This document shows positions 1 through 6,698 of a stretch of DNA of 11,399 nucleotides, piece by piece; positions within the stretch are counted from its first letter, which is position 1; each line of letters starts with the position of its first letter. The stretch comes from Deltaproteobacteria bacterium (GTDB lineage Bacteria > Myxococcota_A > UBA796 > UBA2385): positions 1 through 11,399 of the forward strand of contig CANHON010000126.1 in assembly GCA_947462115.1 (NCBI GenBank). Reading direction: 5' to 3'. Under the pieces are notes generated by a model. That model was not told where the DNA came from. It saw only the letters and a program-made list of their open reading frames with translations, and did no database searches. The position numbers and the translations under genes are program-made.

Positions 1-109
1 CGCGACCGGCGCTGCCCGTCGCCCGCCCCAGGGTAGCCCAAAGCGGCCCGCTCCGCCCCCCTCGCCCGGCGCGCGCGCCGCCTTCGCGCGGCCGTCGTTG
101 AGCCGGCCC
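1..109. other. gene-free left edge with GC palindrome
   Basis: These bases lie downstream of the minus-strand TPR gene. The only structure I see is a perfect 14-nt palindrome, CGGCGCGCGCGCCG, at 67-80. It has no unpaired loop and no T run, so it is a poor terminator candidate. A coding tail from a gene to the left of the window cannot be excluded, but nothing here is recognisable. Confidence 0.4.
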
Positions 110-2134
110 TCACCAGGCTTCGAGGAACTGGTCGATCTCTTCGCGCTCCAGGAGGCCGAGCGAGAGCTGCACGCACTGGTTGCAGATGTCCACGCCATTG
201 TACCGAAACAGCCCGGCCGACTCGAAGTGGCTGCGGCCGCAGAGCGCGCAGGTGGCCTCGTCGGGGGCGGTCAGCGAGGCGCGGTGCTGGGTGATGTGAA
301 CGACGCAGCGGTCGCAGATCACGGCGTCGCCGCCGGCGATCATGTGGGTGACGTCCTCGTGCTTGCGGCCGCAGGTGCGGCAGGCCGTCTGCTCCAGCGA
401 GTCGACCTTGCGGGGCTCGCGCCGGCTCGGCGCCGGAGAGACCGCTTGAAGCAGGCGATCCACCAGGGGCGTGGCTTGGCGGGCCTTGGCGCGCTCCAAC
501 AAGGCCTGGCTGGCCTCGGCGTCGCCGTAGAGGGCGAGGCCCACCGAGGCGGCGACGGCCATCTCGGCGTCGGCGGTGCTCGCCCATTTTTTCAACAAGG
601 TGCGCCCCGCGCCGGAGCGACGCAGCGCGATCGACAGCAGCAGCAGGGCCTGGTAGCTGCGGGCCCGCTCGCGCTCATTGCTGAGGTTGCGCCGGTGCTG
701 CTGCACGTCATGGGCCGCCGGGTGCCGCTCGACCGCCGCACGCTTGAGATCGGCCTCTTCGAGCTTGAGGCCGTCCACGAGGTACTGCTCGGGCACCGCC
801 GTCGCCGCCGCCACCGCCACCCCGCCGAGGCCCGGCCCGTAGAAGCGCCCCGGCTCCCGCAGGCGCTGGCTGGCCCCGTCCGCCACCGCGCTGGTCGCGA
901 GGCCGCAGGCCGCCTCCCACAGCTCAAAGCGCAGCGCCTCGGACTGGGTGTGGTCGATGGCCCCGAGGATGGCGCCGGTCTGCGAGGGGCCGATGCTCCG
1001 CAGCTCGTCGAGCACCGTGCGGACCCGCTTGCGGGTGGTCTGGCGGGCCTGACCGCCGCCGGGGGCCAGCTTGTCGTAATTGGCGACCTCGGCGTGCAAG
1101 GCGGAGATCAACCAGCGGGGATCGCCGCCCTGGCGCCGGGCCCGCACCATCTCGACGTAGGAGGGCATGTGGTCGGGCGCGTCGCGCAGGGCCTCGCGGA
1201 ACACCTTCATGGCCTCGGCGGGCGAGCCCTCTTCGAGGAGGGTGCAGCCGAGGGCGTAGCGGGCCTCGACGTTGTCGGGGTCGGCCATCAGCGCTTGGTG
1301 GCAGGCCTCCCGGGCGCGGGAGTGCTCGCCGAGCTGGAACCAAGCCATGGCCATGCGCGCCAAAACAGCGGCGTCATCGGGCTTGTCGCGCAGGAACTGC
1401 CGAAAGTGCTGGATGGCGTTCTTGTACTTGCCGAGCTCGTAGGCGACGAGGCCGAGGTGGTAGGTCGCCGTGTGCTTGTAGCGCTCGTGGTCGCGGAGGC
1501 GGGTGAAGAACTTCTCGGCCTCGCGGTAGCGGGCGGTGAGCATGCAGCTCACGCCGAGATCTTTGAGCAGCAGGGTGCTCTGCTCGGTGCCCGGGTCCCG
1601 CTTGAGGGCCTGGACGAGGTGGTACTGGGCCCGCTCCACCAGGCGCCGGGGGTGCCCTTGTTGGCGGGCGAGCAGCATCAAGGCCCGGCCGAGCTCGAGG
1701 TGGGCCTCCCAGAGCTCCGGCGAGATGCGGCAGGCCATCTCGAGCTGCTTGACGGCGTTCCCGTGCTCGTGGTTGAGCTGCTCCAGCTTGCCGAGGGCGA
1801 GCCGAAGGTCGGCCCGCTCGGCGTCGATGCCCATGGCCTGGTCGAGGTAGCGGTGCGCGCCCATGCCGCGGTCCATGCCGATGAGGCACAGGCCGGCGGT
1901 GACGAGGCCCTCGACGTTGGAAGGGTCGTCGCTGAGGGCTTTTCGGGTCATCGCCAGGGCTTGGCTGCAGTCCCGCTCGCCGCCCCCGTGGTACAGGCCG
2001 CGCGACAAGATCGCCCGCGCGAGCTCCAGCAGGAGGGCCGGATCGTCAGGCGCCCGCTCGACGCGCTCTTCGAGCCGCGAGATGGTCCAATCCAGCTTCT
2101 GGTGCGGGAAGAGGCTCTGGGTCGTTCGACTCAT
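110..2134 (-). CDS. TPR-repeat protein with two C-terminal ClpX-type zinc fingers
   Basis: The product is a 674-residue protein with no signal peptide, so probably cytoplasmic. Residues about 30-330 are tandem TPR helices with typical spacing, for example YHLGLVAYELGKYKNAIQHF near 225-244 and RYALGCTLLEEGSPAEAMKV near 292-311. Residues about 384-560 are alpha-helical and HEAT-like, with no family I can name. The C-terminus has two C-x2-C-x18-C-x2-C fingers: C585/C588/C607/C610 and C629/C632/C651/C654. The first resembles the N-terminal zinc-binding domain of ClpX in spacing and in the IAG...ICDRCV segment. In ClpX that domain dimerises and recognises substrates and adaptors. No AAA+ ATPase is present here, so an adaptor or scaffold role is inferred. 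I chose ATG at 2134; a TTG one codon upstream (2137) is the alternative, and neither has a clear ribosome binding site. The gene is divergent from the small regulator at 2277. Confidence 0.9.
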   Translation of the reverse strand: MSRTTQSLFPHQKLDWTISRLEERVERAPDDPALLLELARAILSRGLYHGGGERDCSQALAMTRKALSDDPSNVEGLVTAGLCLIGMDRGMGAHRYLDQAMGIDAERADLRLALGKLEQLNHEHGNAVKQLEMACRISPELWEAHLELGRALMLLARQQGHPRRLVERAQYHLVQALKRDPGTEQSTLLLKDLGVSCMLTARYREAEKFFTRLRDHERYKHTATYHLGLVAYELGKYKNAIQHFRQFLRDKPDDAAVLARMAMAWFQLGEHSRAREACHQALMADPDNVEARYALGCTLLEEGSPAEAMKVFREALRDAPDHMPSYVEMVRARRQGGDPRWLISALHAEVANYDKLAPGGGQARQTTRKRVRTVLDELRSIGPSQTGAILGAIDHTQSEALRFELWEAACGLATSAVADGASQRLREPGRFYGPGLGGVAVAAATAVPEQYLVDGLKLEEADLKRAAVERHPAAHDVQQHRRNLSNERERARSYQALLLLSIALRRSGAGRTLLKKWASTADAEMAVAASVGLALYGDAEASQALLERAKARQATPLVDRLLQAVSPAPSRREPRKVDSLEQTACRTCGRKHEDVTHMIAGGDAVICDRCVVHITQHRASLTAPDEATCALCGRSHFESAGLFRYNGVDICNQCVQLSLGLLEREEIDQFLEAW

Positions 2135-2221
2135 CAAGCGCTCGGGAGCGTGGGGGGTGCGGGCAGGCGGTTGCAGGGCAGGACAACAGGCCCGCGGGGC
2201 CCAGCGCAGACCGGCCGCCGA

Positions 2222-2236
2222 GTGTAACGTTTACAC
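2222..2236. promoter_or_regulatory. perfect inverted repeat, candidate operator in divergent promoter region
   Basis: GTGTAA-CGT-TTACAC is a 6-bp perfect inverted repeat with a 3-nt spacer. It is strikingly AT-rich for this DNA. It sits between the divergent TPR gene (start 2134) and the HTH-like gene (start 2277). Its arms also contain -10-like hexamers: TAACGT on the plus strand at 2225-2230 and TACACT on the minus strand at 2221-2226. I see no convincing -35 partners. Autoregulation by the adjacent HTH protein is an inference. Confidence 0.45.
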
Positions 2237-2260
2237 CGCGCAGCGGGTCGGCCAGCCCGC

Positions 2261-2276
2261 GCCCCTGGAGCCGCCC
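2261..2276 (+). promoter_or_regulatory. ribosome binding site and leader of the HTH-like gene
   Basis: GGAG at 2267-2270 lies 6 nt before the ATG at 2277, which fixes the start of the small gene. The 19-nt block including the ATG matches the block before the gene at 2665 at 17 of 19 positions. Confidence 0.6.
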
Positions 2277-2543
2277 ATGACCGACGCACAGAGCCCCGAG
2301 GCAGCCGCCCGCAACGCCCAAGGGGAGGAGGTCAAGCGCCGCCGCCGGGCCCTGGGCTGGAGCCGCGGAGACCTCGCCGCCCGGGCCGCCCTCGATCCCC
2401 GCATCATCCAGCTCGTGGAGCTCGGCGAGTGGACCGAAGGGGAGGCCATCGGTCGGGTGCGCGCGGTGCTCATCCGCGCCGAAGGTGGTGATCTGGACGT
2501 GCAATTGCCCCCGGTCGAGGCGCCGACCGCCCCCGGCTCCTGA
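2277..2543 (+). CDS. small helix-turn-helix (XRE-like) regulator
   Basis: The product is an 88-residue cytoplasmic protein. After about 15 polar residues comes a basic helix (EEVKRRRRALG, residues 17-27), then an XRE/Cro-like pattern: WSRGDLAARAALDPRIIQLV (28-47) followed by ELG (48-50). The LAARAALD segment would be the first helix and turn, with a recognition helix after it. The C-terminal third is less typical and ends in a Pro/Ala tail, so this is a minimal or divergent member. The start is supported by a good GGAG site 6 nt upstream. The gene is divergent from the TPR gene and lies 121 bp before the FG-GAP lipoprotein gene on the same strand. The inverted repeat at 2222-2236 is the natural candidate for its binding site. 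DNA binding is inferred from the HTH pattern only; the call could be wrong if the fold is different. Confidence 0.7.
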   Translation: MTDAQSPEAAARNAQGEEVKRRRRALGWSRGDLAARAALDPRIIQLVELGEWTEGEAIGRVRAVLIRAEGGDLDVQLPPVEAPTAPGS

Positions 2544-2584
2544 GCCGCCGCCCGCCCGCTGTGGCCAGGGCCAGAACGGTCCGC

Positions 2585-2590
2585 GTGTAA
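2585..2590 (+). promoter_or_regulatory. half-site copy of the candidate operator
   Basis: GTGTAA, followed by A, repeats one arm of the inverted repeat at 2222-2236, whose minus strand reads GTGTAAACG. It lies 80 nt before the ATG of the FG-GAP lipoprotein gene, in the short gap after the HTH gene. TGTAAA at 2586-2591 could also be a -10-like element. A six-base match alone is weak evidence. Confidence 0.25.
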
Positions 2591-2664
2591 AGCTCCTGTC
2601 AGGCCGCGGTCGATCCGCGCCGCCCGAGGCATGAAGGGGGAGAAACCTGCCCCTGGAGCCCCGC

Positions 2665-4986
2665 ATGCGCGCCGACGCCCTCCTTCGCACTGTCTCCCTG
2701 CTCCTGCCCCTGAGCTTGCTCGCCGCCTGCGCCTCCGGCTCGGCCGAAGTGAAGGACGGCAACACCGAAGCCGACGCCGATGCCGACGCGGACGCCGACG
2801 CGGATGCCGACGCCGACACCGACACCGACTCGGGAGACCCGGGAGACTCTGGCAGCACCGACGGCGCAGACGGGACCGACCCCGACGACCTCGACGGCGA
2901 CGGCGCCAAGGCCTCCGAGGGCGACTGCGACGACGAAGACCCCTCGGTCTTCCCCGGCGCGCCCGAGGCGCAGGACCTCGCCGACAACGACTGTGACGGC
3001 CTCGTAGACGAGGACTTTATCGAGCCTGGCGCCATTGTCGTCGCCGAGCTGATGGTGAACCCCGCCCTGGCCGCCGACACCGAAGGCGAGTGGTTCGAGC
3101 TCGGCAACACCACCGACTTCGACATCAACCTCGTCGGCTGGGTGATCGTGGCCGACGACGGCAACACCTTCACCATCGGCGAGGCGCTGCTCGTGCCCGC
3201 GGGCGGCGCGGTGGCCCTGGCGCCCTCCGCCGACACCAGCGTCAACGGCGGCGTCCCCGTGGACTATGTCTACAACCGCCTGGACTTCTCCTTGGCCGAC
3301 GAGAGCGACTCGCTCTACGTGTACCTCGACGGCCGGCCCATCGGCGGCATGAGCTACAGCGCCGGCTGGCCGGTGGCCGAGGGCGCGGCCATGCAGCTCG
3401 ACCCCGACCGCCAGCTCGGCCTCGACGCCAGCGTGGCCGACAACTGGTGCGTGGCGGTCAGCGCCTTTGGGGCGGGCGACCTCGGCACCCCCGCCGCCGA
3501 CAACGACCTCTGCCCGAACATCGACCACGACGGCGACGGCGTGCTGATCTCCGAGGGCGACTGCGACGATCGGGACGCCTCCATCTTCCCGGACGCGGTC
3601 GAGGCCTGGGACGGCATCGACAACGACTGTGACGGCATCCTCGACAATCTCACCACCGAAGCGGCGCTGGGTCACCTCGACGGCGTCGAGTCCGACTGGC
3701 TGGGCTACCAGAGCTCCTTGTCGGCGACCGACAGCAACGGCGACGGCGTGATGGACCTCGTCGTGGGCGGCACCTTCGTCAACAGCACCAGCAGCGGCGG
3801 CATCTTCGTGGTGGACGGCACCACCGCCGACACCTGGGCCGGCCCGGCCTCGGACTACGCCACCGTCGATATCGATGGGGGCGGCGGCTACGGCTACTGG
3901 GGCACCACCGCCGCCGCGCAGGGCGACCACGACGGCGACGGCGCCACCGACCTGCTCGTGGCCGGCACCGACGCCTACCGCTACTCCGGCACCGCCGCGA
4001 TGACCCTGTGGCTGAACGCCGACGTCGCCAGCGGCACCAGCGCCGACGCCAGCTACCGCTTCACCGGCGCCGCGGGCATCAACGGCAACGCCAAGGTGCA
4101 GGGCACCCTCGACCTCAACGGGGATGGCTCCACCGAGGCCATCTTCGGCGACTTCTACCCCAACGACAGCCGCTACCGCCGGGGCTACGTCTCGATCTAC
4201 TCGATGTCGGGCCTCGAGACGGGCAACTACGACCTCTACAGCGACTACGACGCCTTGCTCAACGGCGACAACAGCAGCGACGGCCTCGGCTGGTCGATGG
4301 CCGGGGCGGACGTGGACGGCGACGGCTACGCCGAGCTGCTCCTCGGCGCCCCCTACGCCGACGAGGGCGCCAACAACGGCGGCTGCGTCTACATGGTGCC
4401 GGGCGCGGCCGAGGCCGTGGCCTCGGGCGACGTGGGCGACGTGGCCAGCCTCACGGTCTGCGGCGAGGTGGCCGACGGTCGCCTCGGCTGGAACGCCGAG
4501 CCCCAGCTCGCCGACTTTGACGATGACGGCGCCCTGGACCTCGCGGTCAGCGCCGCCAACGCCGGCGCGGTCTACGTCTACTTTGACCTGCCGAGCCGCA
4601 GCGGCGCGCTGCTCAGCTCCGAGGCCGACCTCGCGATCACCAGCGACAACGCGAGCCAGAACCTCGGCTTTGCGATGGGTGCCGGCGATATGGACGGCGA
4701 CGGCGCGGCCGATCTCGTGGTCGGCGAGCCCGACGCCACGACCTACAACACCAGCGTCTCCAACGACGGCAACGTCTACATGTGGAGCGGCGCGTCCATG
4801 CGCGGCCTCGGCGCCGAAGCGGGGCTCAGCAGCGCCGCCCTGCAGATCCGCGGCAACACCCGCGACGGCTTCGGCCAGAGCCTCGTGGTCGCCGACTGGA
4901 CCAACGACGGGCGCGCGGATCTGGTGGTGAGCGCCCCCTTGTGGGAGACCGACCAGGGCCAGGTCTTCCTGTTCGTCTCGCCCTGA
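2665..4986 (+). CDS. secreted lipoprotein with MopE motifs, lamin-tail domain and FG-GAP propeller
   Basis: This is a 773-residue predicted lipoprotein. The signal peptide ends in the lipobox LAAC (19-22), with Cys22 lipidated. An acidic tether of eight Ala-Asp and two Thr-Asp pairs (36-55) follows. Two MopE-type motifs (CDD...FP...DNDCDG; residues 77-117 with C88/C110, and 287-327 with C300/C322) flank a lamin-tail-like domain (about 122-282; EWFELGN, GWVIVADDG). Seven FG-GAP/VCBS repeats follow, with metal-loop motifs starting near D356, D421, D483, D549, D617, D675 and D744, which would close a seven-blade propeller like an integrin alpha head. Loops such as DVDGDG and DMDGDG suggest calcium binding. 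Ala at +2 after Cys22 fits outer-membrane sorting by the classical Lol rule, though myxobacterial rules may differ. GGAG at 2655-2658 supports the start. An adhesion or surface role is inferred; no enzyme motif is visible. Confidence 0.93.
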   Translation: MRADALLRTVSLLLPLSLLAACASGSAEVKDGNTEADADADADADADADADTDTDSGDPGDSGSTDGADGTDPDDLDGDGAKASEGDCDDEDPSVFPGAPEAQDLADNDCDGLVDEDFIEPGAIVVAELMVNPALAADTEGEWFELGNTTDFDINLVGWVIVADDGNTFTIGEALLVPAGGAVALAPSADTSVNGGVPVDYVYNRLDFSLADESDSLYVYLDGRPIGGMSYSAGWPVAEGAAMQLDPDRQLGLDASVADNWCVAVSAFGAGDLGTPAADNDLCPNIDHDGDGVLISEGDCDDRDASIFPDAVEAWDGIDNDCDGILDNLTTEAALGHLDGVESDWLGYQSSLSATDSNGDGVMDLVVGGTFVNSTSSGGIFVVDGTTADTWAGPASDYATVDIDGGGGYGYWGTTAAAQGDHDGDGATDLLVAGTDAYRYSGTAAMTLWLNADVASGTSADASYRFTGAAGINGNAKVQGTLDLNGDGSTEAIFGDFYPNDSRYRRGYVSIYSMSGLETGNYDLYSDYDALLNGDNSSDGLGWSMAGADVDGDGYAELLLGAPYADEGANNGGCVYMVPGAAEAVASGDVGDVASLTVCGEVADGRLGWNAEPQLADFDDDGALDLAVSAANAGAVYVYFDLPSRSGALLSSEADLAITSDNASQNLGFAMGAGDMDGDGAADLVVGEPDATTYNTSVSNDGNVYMWSGASMRGLGAEAGLSSAALQIRGNTRDGFGQSLVVADWTNDGRADLVVSAPLWETDQGQVFLFVSP
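2770..2829 (+). repeat. ten hexanucleotide repeats encoding an Asp-Ala/Asp-Thr tether
   Basis: Ten consecutive 6-nt units (GCCGAC, GCCGAT, GCGGAC, GCGGAT, ACCGAC) encode eight Ala-Asp and two Thr-Asp dipeptides just after the lipidated cysteine of the FG-GAP protein. A gain or loss of whole units would keep the reading frame and only change tether length. Third-position variation between units shows that the array is not freshly expanded. Confidence 0.85.
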
Positions 4987-5008
4987 GCCCCGGCCCGGCC
5001 GGCGCGGC

Positions 5009-5059
5009 GCCCCCGTGGCTCTGCCCGGCCGCCTCCGTTAGCGTCGCGCGCACGGGGGC
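5009..5059. repeat. inverted repeat in gap before the WD40-like gene
   Basis: GCCCCCGTG (5009-5017) and CACGGGGGC (5051-5059) form a perfect 9-bp inverted repeat around a 33-nt loop. The right arm includes the G run (5054-5058) that is the only ribosome-binding-like sequence before the ATG at 5064. A stem here could occlude translation initiation or act as a weak attenuator. In DNA this GC-rich it may also be chance. Confidence 0.3.
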
Positions 5060-5063
5060 CACG

Positions 5064-6698
5064 ATGCGGTCGATGTTCAGCCACACGCCAGGGTGCCGGG
5101 TCGGCCGCAGCCCCGCCACGGGACCGCGCGCCGCCGCCCTCGCTGCCCTCGCTTTTCTGGCGCCAGGCTGCAGCGGCGCCCGCCCGAGCCCGCCCGAGCC
5201 CCCGGCCTTCGTGCGCGGGGGCATCCTGGTGCCCGAGGGCAGCGCCGAAGGTCGGGCGATCAGCGCCGGGCGGGTGTTCTCGCCGCTGGCCCACAGCCCC
5301 GGGGCGGCCCTGTCTTGGAGCGGGCCCGGCGGCAGCGGCTCGGCCATCGCCCCCCAAGAGCTCGACTGCGGCGCCTTTTTCTCCGTAGACCTCGGCGACA
5401 TCTCCGCGGCGGTGGCCCGCGGCGCGGCGGCCCCCGACACCGCCCTCGCCTTCTCGCCGGACGGGGAGCGCCTCGCGGTCGGCACCGTGCAGGGCGAGCT
5501 GCGGGTGCTGGACGCCTGGACCGGCGCCGAGCTGTCCCGCCGCAGCCTCGCCGAGACCTTGGTGAAGGCCGTGCGCTGGTCGGCCGACGGCAGTACGGTG
5601 TATTCCATAGAGCAGTCGCCCGAGGCTTGGCTGCGGGCCCTGCGCCCGGCCGACCTCACGGACCAGTGGCAACTGCGCTTGGCCGACCAGGTCGGCGCGA
5701 GCGCCCCGCCCGCCGGGGAGGACATCTTCGGCGTCTACAGCCTACCCACCGCCTACGGCCTGCACGTCGCCGCCGACGGGAGCCTGCTGCTGGCGGCCGC
5801 CCACGGCTGGAGCGAAGGCGGCGCCCGCCTCAACCGCAGCCAGGTGCTCCGGGTGAGCCCCGAAGGCCAGCTCGTCGATCGTTGGCCGCCAGAGCCCATC
5901 TCCGCCACCCTGCTCAACCCCGCGGTGGACCCGAGCGGCGCCGCCTTGCTCGTGGTGGCCAGCCGCTCGGCCGACGGACCGCCCCCCGCGGCCCCGCCCT
6001 TGCCGAGCGTGCTGCGCCTCGACGCCGCGCCCTTGGCCCTGCGGTCCGCCATCGAGGCCCCCGCCTTAGGCCCGTGGTTCAAGCAGAGCGACGTGTGGCA
6101 GGCCATTGACATCGACCTCGCCCAAGACCGCCTCGCCGTGGGCTACGCCGACGGGCGGGTGCACCTGCGCGACGGCTCCGGCGCGATGGTGGCCGAGCTG
6201 AGCCCCGGGGCGCCGGTGCTCGCCGGGGCCGTGCCCATCGCCGCCAGCGTGGGCGCCCTCGAGCTGGTGCCAGGGCAGCTCATCTTCACCACCAGCTACA
6301 CCCAGATCCCCTTCGGGGCCAGCGCGCCCGAGCTGCGCCCCACGGCGGTGCACGAGGCTGAGAACACCCTCTGGTCGGTCCACCTCGACGGGGCCCCGGG
6401 CTGGCGCTGGCAAGGCGGTCACCGGCTGGAGGCCCTGGCCGCCCACCCCACCGCCCCGCTGCTCGCTGTGGCCGCCGGGGAGCGCACCGTCGACGCCCGC
6501 CGCGACCTCTATGGCGTGCTGGTCTTTAATCTCAGCGATCCCAACCAGCACAAGCTGCTGCAGCGCTGCCCCACCGAGGGCCCGGTCACCTTCGCGCCGG
6601 CCTGGGCGCCGGACGGCCGCCTCGCCTTCGTCGAGCACCCCTGGCGCTCCGCCGAGGGGGAGGTGGGCGGCGCCTACCGGCTGTGGGTGACCCGCTGA
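5064..6698 (+). CDS. WD40/YVTN-like beta-propeller lipoprotein
   Basis: This is a 544-residue predicted secreted protein. The N-terminus has arginines, then a hydrophobic stretch (AAALAALAFL, 23-32) and a possible lipobox APGC ending at C36. The Pro makes the box imperfect. A Pro-rich spacer follows. From about residue 125 to the end there are seven or eight propeller-like repeats. The clearest are LAFSPDGERLAVGTVQGELR (128-147), VKAVRWSADGS (from 167), YGLHVAADGS (from 231), NPAVDPSG (from 285), the repeat starting at W345, the repeat starting at H453, and FAPAWAPDGRLAFVEHPW (510-527). Such propellers bind proteins or ligands; no catalytic motif is visible. ATG at 5064 is preceded by GGGGG with a 5-nt spacer; ATG at 5073 is an alternative. 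The last 16 nt overlap the next gene, so the two are probably translationally coupled, which suggests it serves the importer encoded downstream. Confidence 0.85.
   Translation: MRSMFSHTPGCRVGRSPATGPRAAALAALAFLAPGCSGARPSPPEPPAFVRGGILVPEGSAEGRAISAGRVFSPLAHSPGAALSWSGPGGSGSAIAPQELDCGAFFSVDLGDISAAVARGAAAPDTALAFSPDGERLAVGTVQGELRVLDAWTGAELSRRSLAETLVKAVRWSADGSTVYSIEQSPEAWLRALRPADLTDQWQLRLADQVGASAPPAGEDIFGVYSLPTAYGLHVAADGSLLLAAAHGWSEGGARLNRSQVLRVSPEGQLVDRWPPEPISATLLNPAVDPSGAALLVVASRSADGPPPAAPPLPSVLRLDAAPLALRSAIEAPALGPWFKQSDVWQAIDIDLAQDRLAVGYADGRVHLRDGSGAMVAELSPGAPVLAGAVPIAASVGALELVPGQLIFTTSYTQIPFGASAPELRPTAVHEAENTLWSVHLDGAPGWRWQGGHRLEALAAHPTAPLLAVAAGERTVDARRDLYGVLVFNLSDPNQHKLLQRCPTEGPVTFAPAWAPDGRLAFVEHPWRSAEGEVGGAYRLWVTR

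Noticed and set aside
67..80. Intrinsic terminator for the TPR gene
   Set aside because: The palindrome CGGCGCGCGCGCCG has no loop and no following T run, and such strings are expected by chance at this GC content.
98..2227. Long plus-strand open frame antisense to the TPR gene
   Set aside because: Its translation is Ala/Gly/Val/Leu-rich with no domain. The minus strand encodes clear TPR helices and two exact zinc fingers, so this is a GC-driven shadow frame.
1863..2276. N-terminal extension of the HTH-like gene
   Set aside because: The frame is open upstream, but that part overlaps the TPR gene antisense and is low complexity. ATG 2277 has a GGAG site at proper distance.
2046..3930. Long minus-strand open frames across the HTH and FG-GAP genes
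   Set aside because: They give low-complexity Ser/Ala or Val/Gly-rich products, while the plus strand carries a lipobox, MopE motifs and FG-GAP blades.
4987..5063. Vitamin riboswitch (TPP, cobalamin, FMN) before the transporter operon
   Set aside because: The gap is only 77 nt, and none of the conserved core elements of these riboswitches is visible.
4776..5725. Minus-strand open frames over the propeller lipoprotein start
   Set aside because: No recognisable domain. The plus strand has a signal sequence and repeated propeller blades in one continuous frame.
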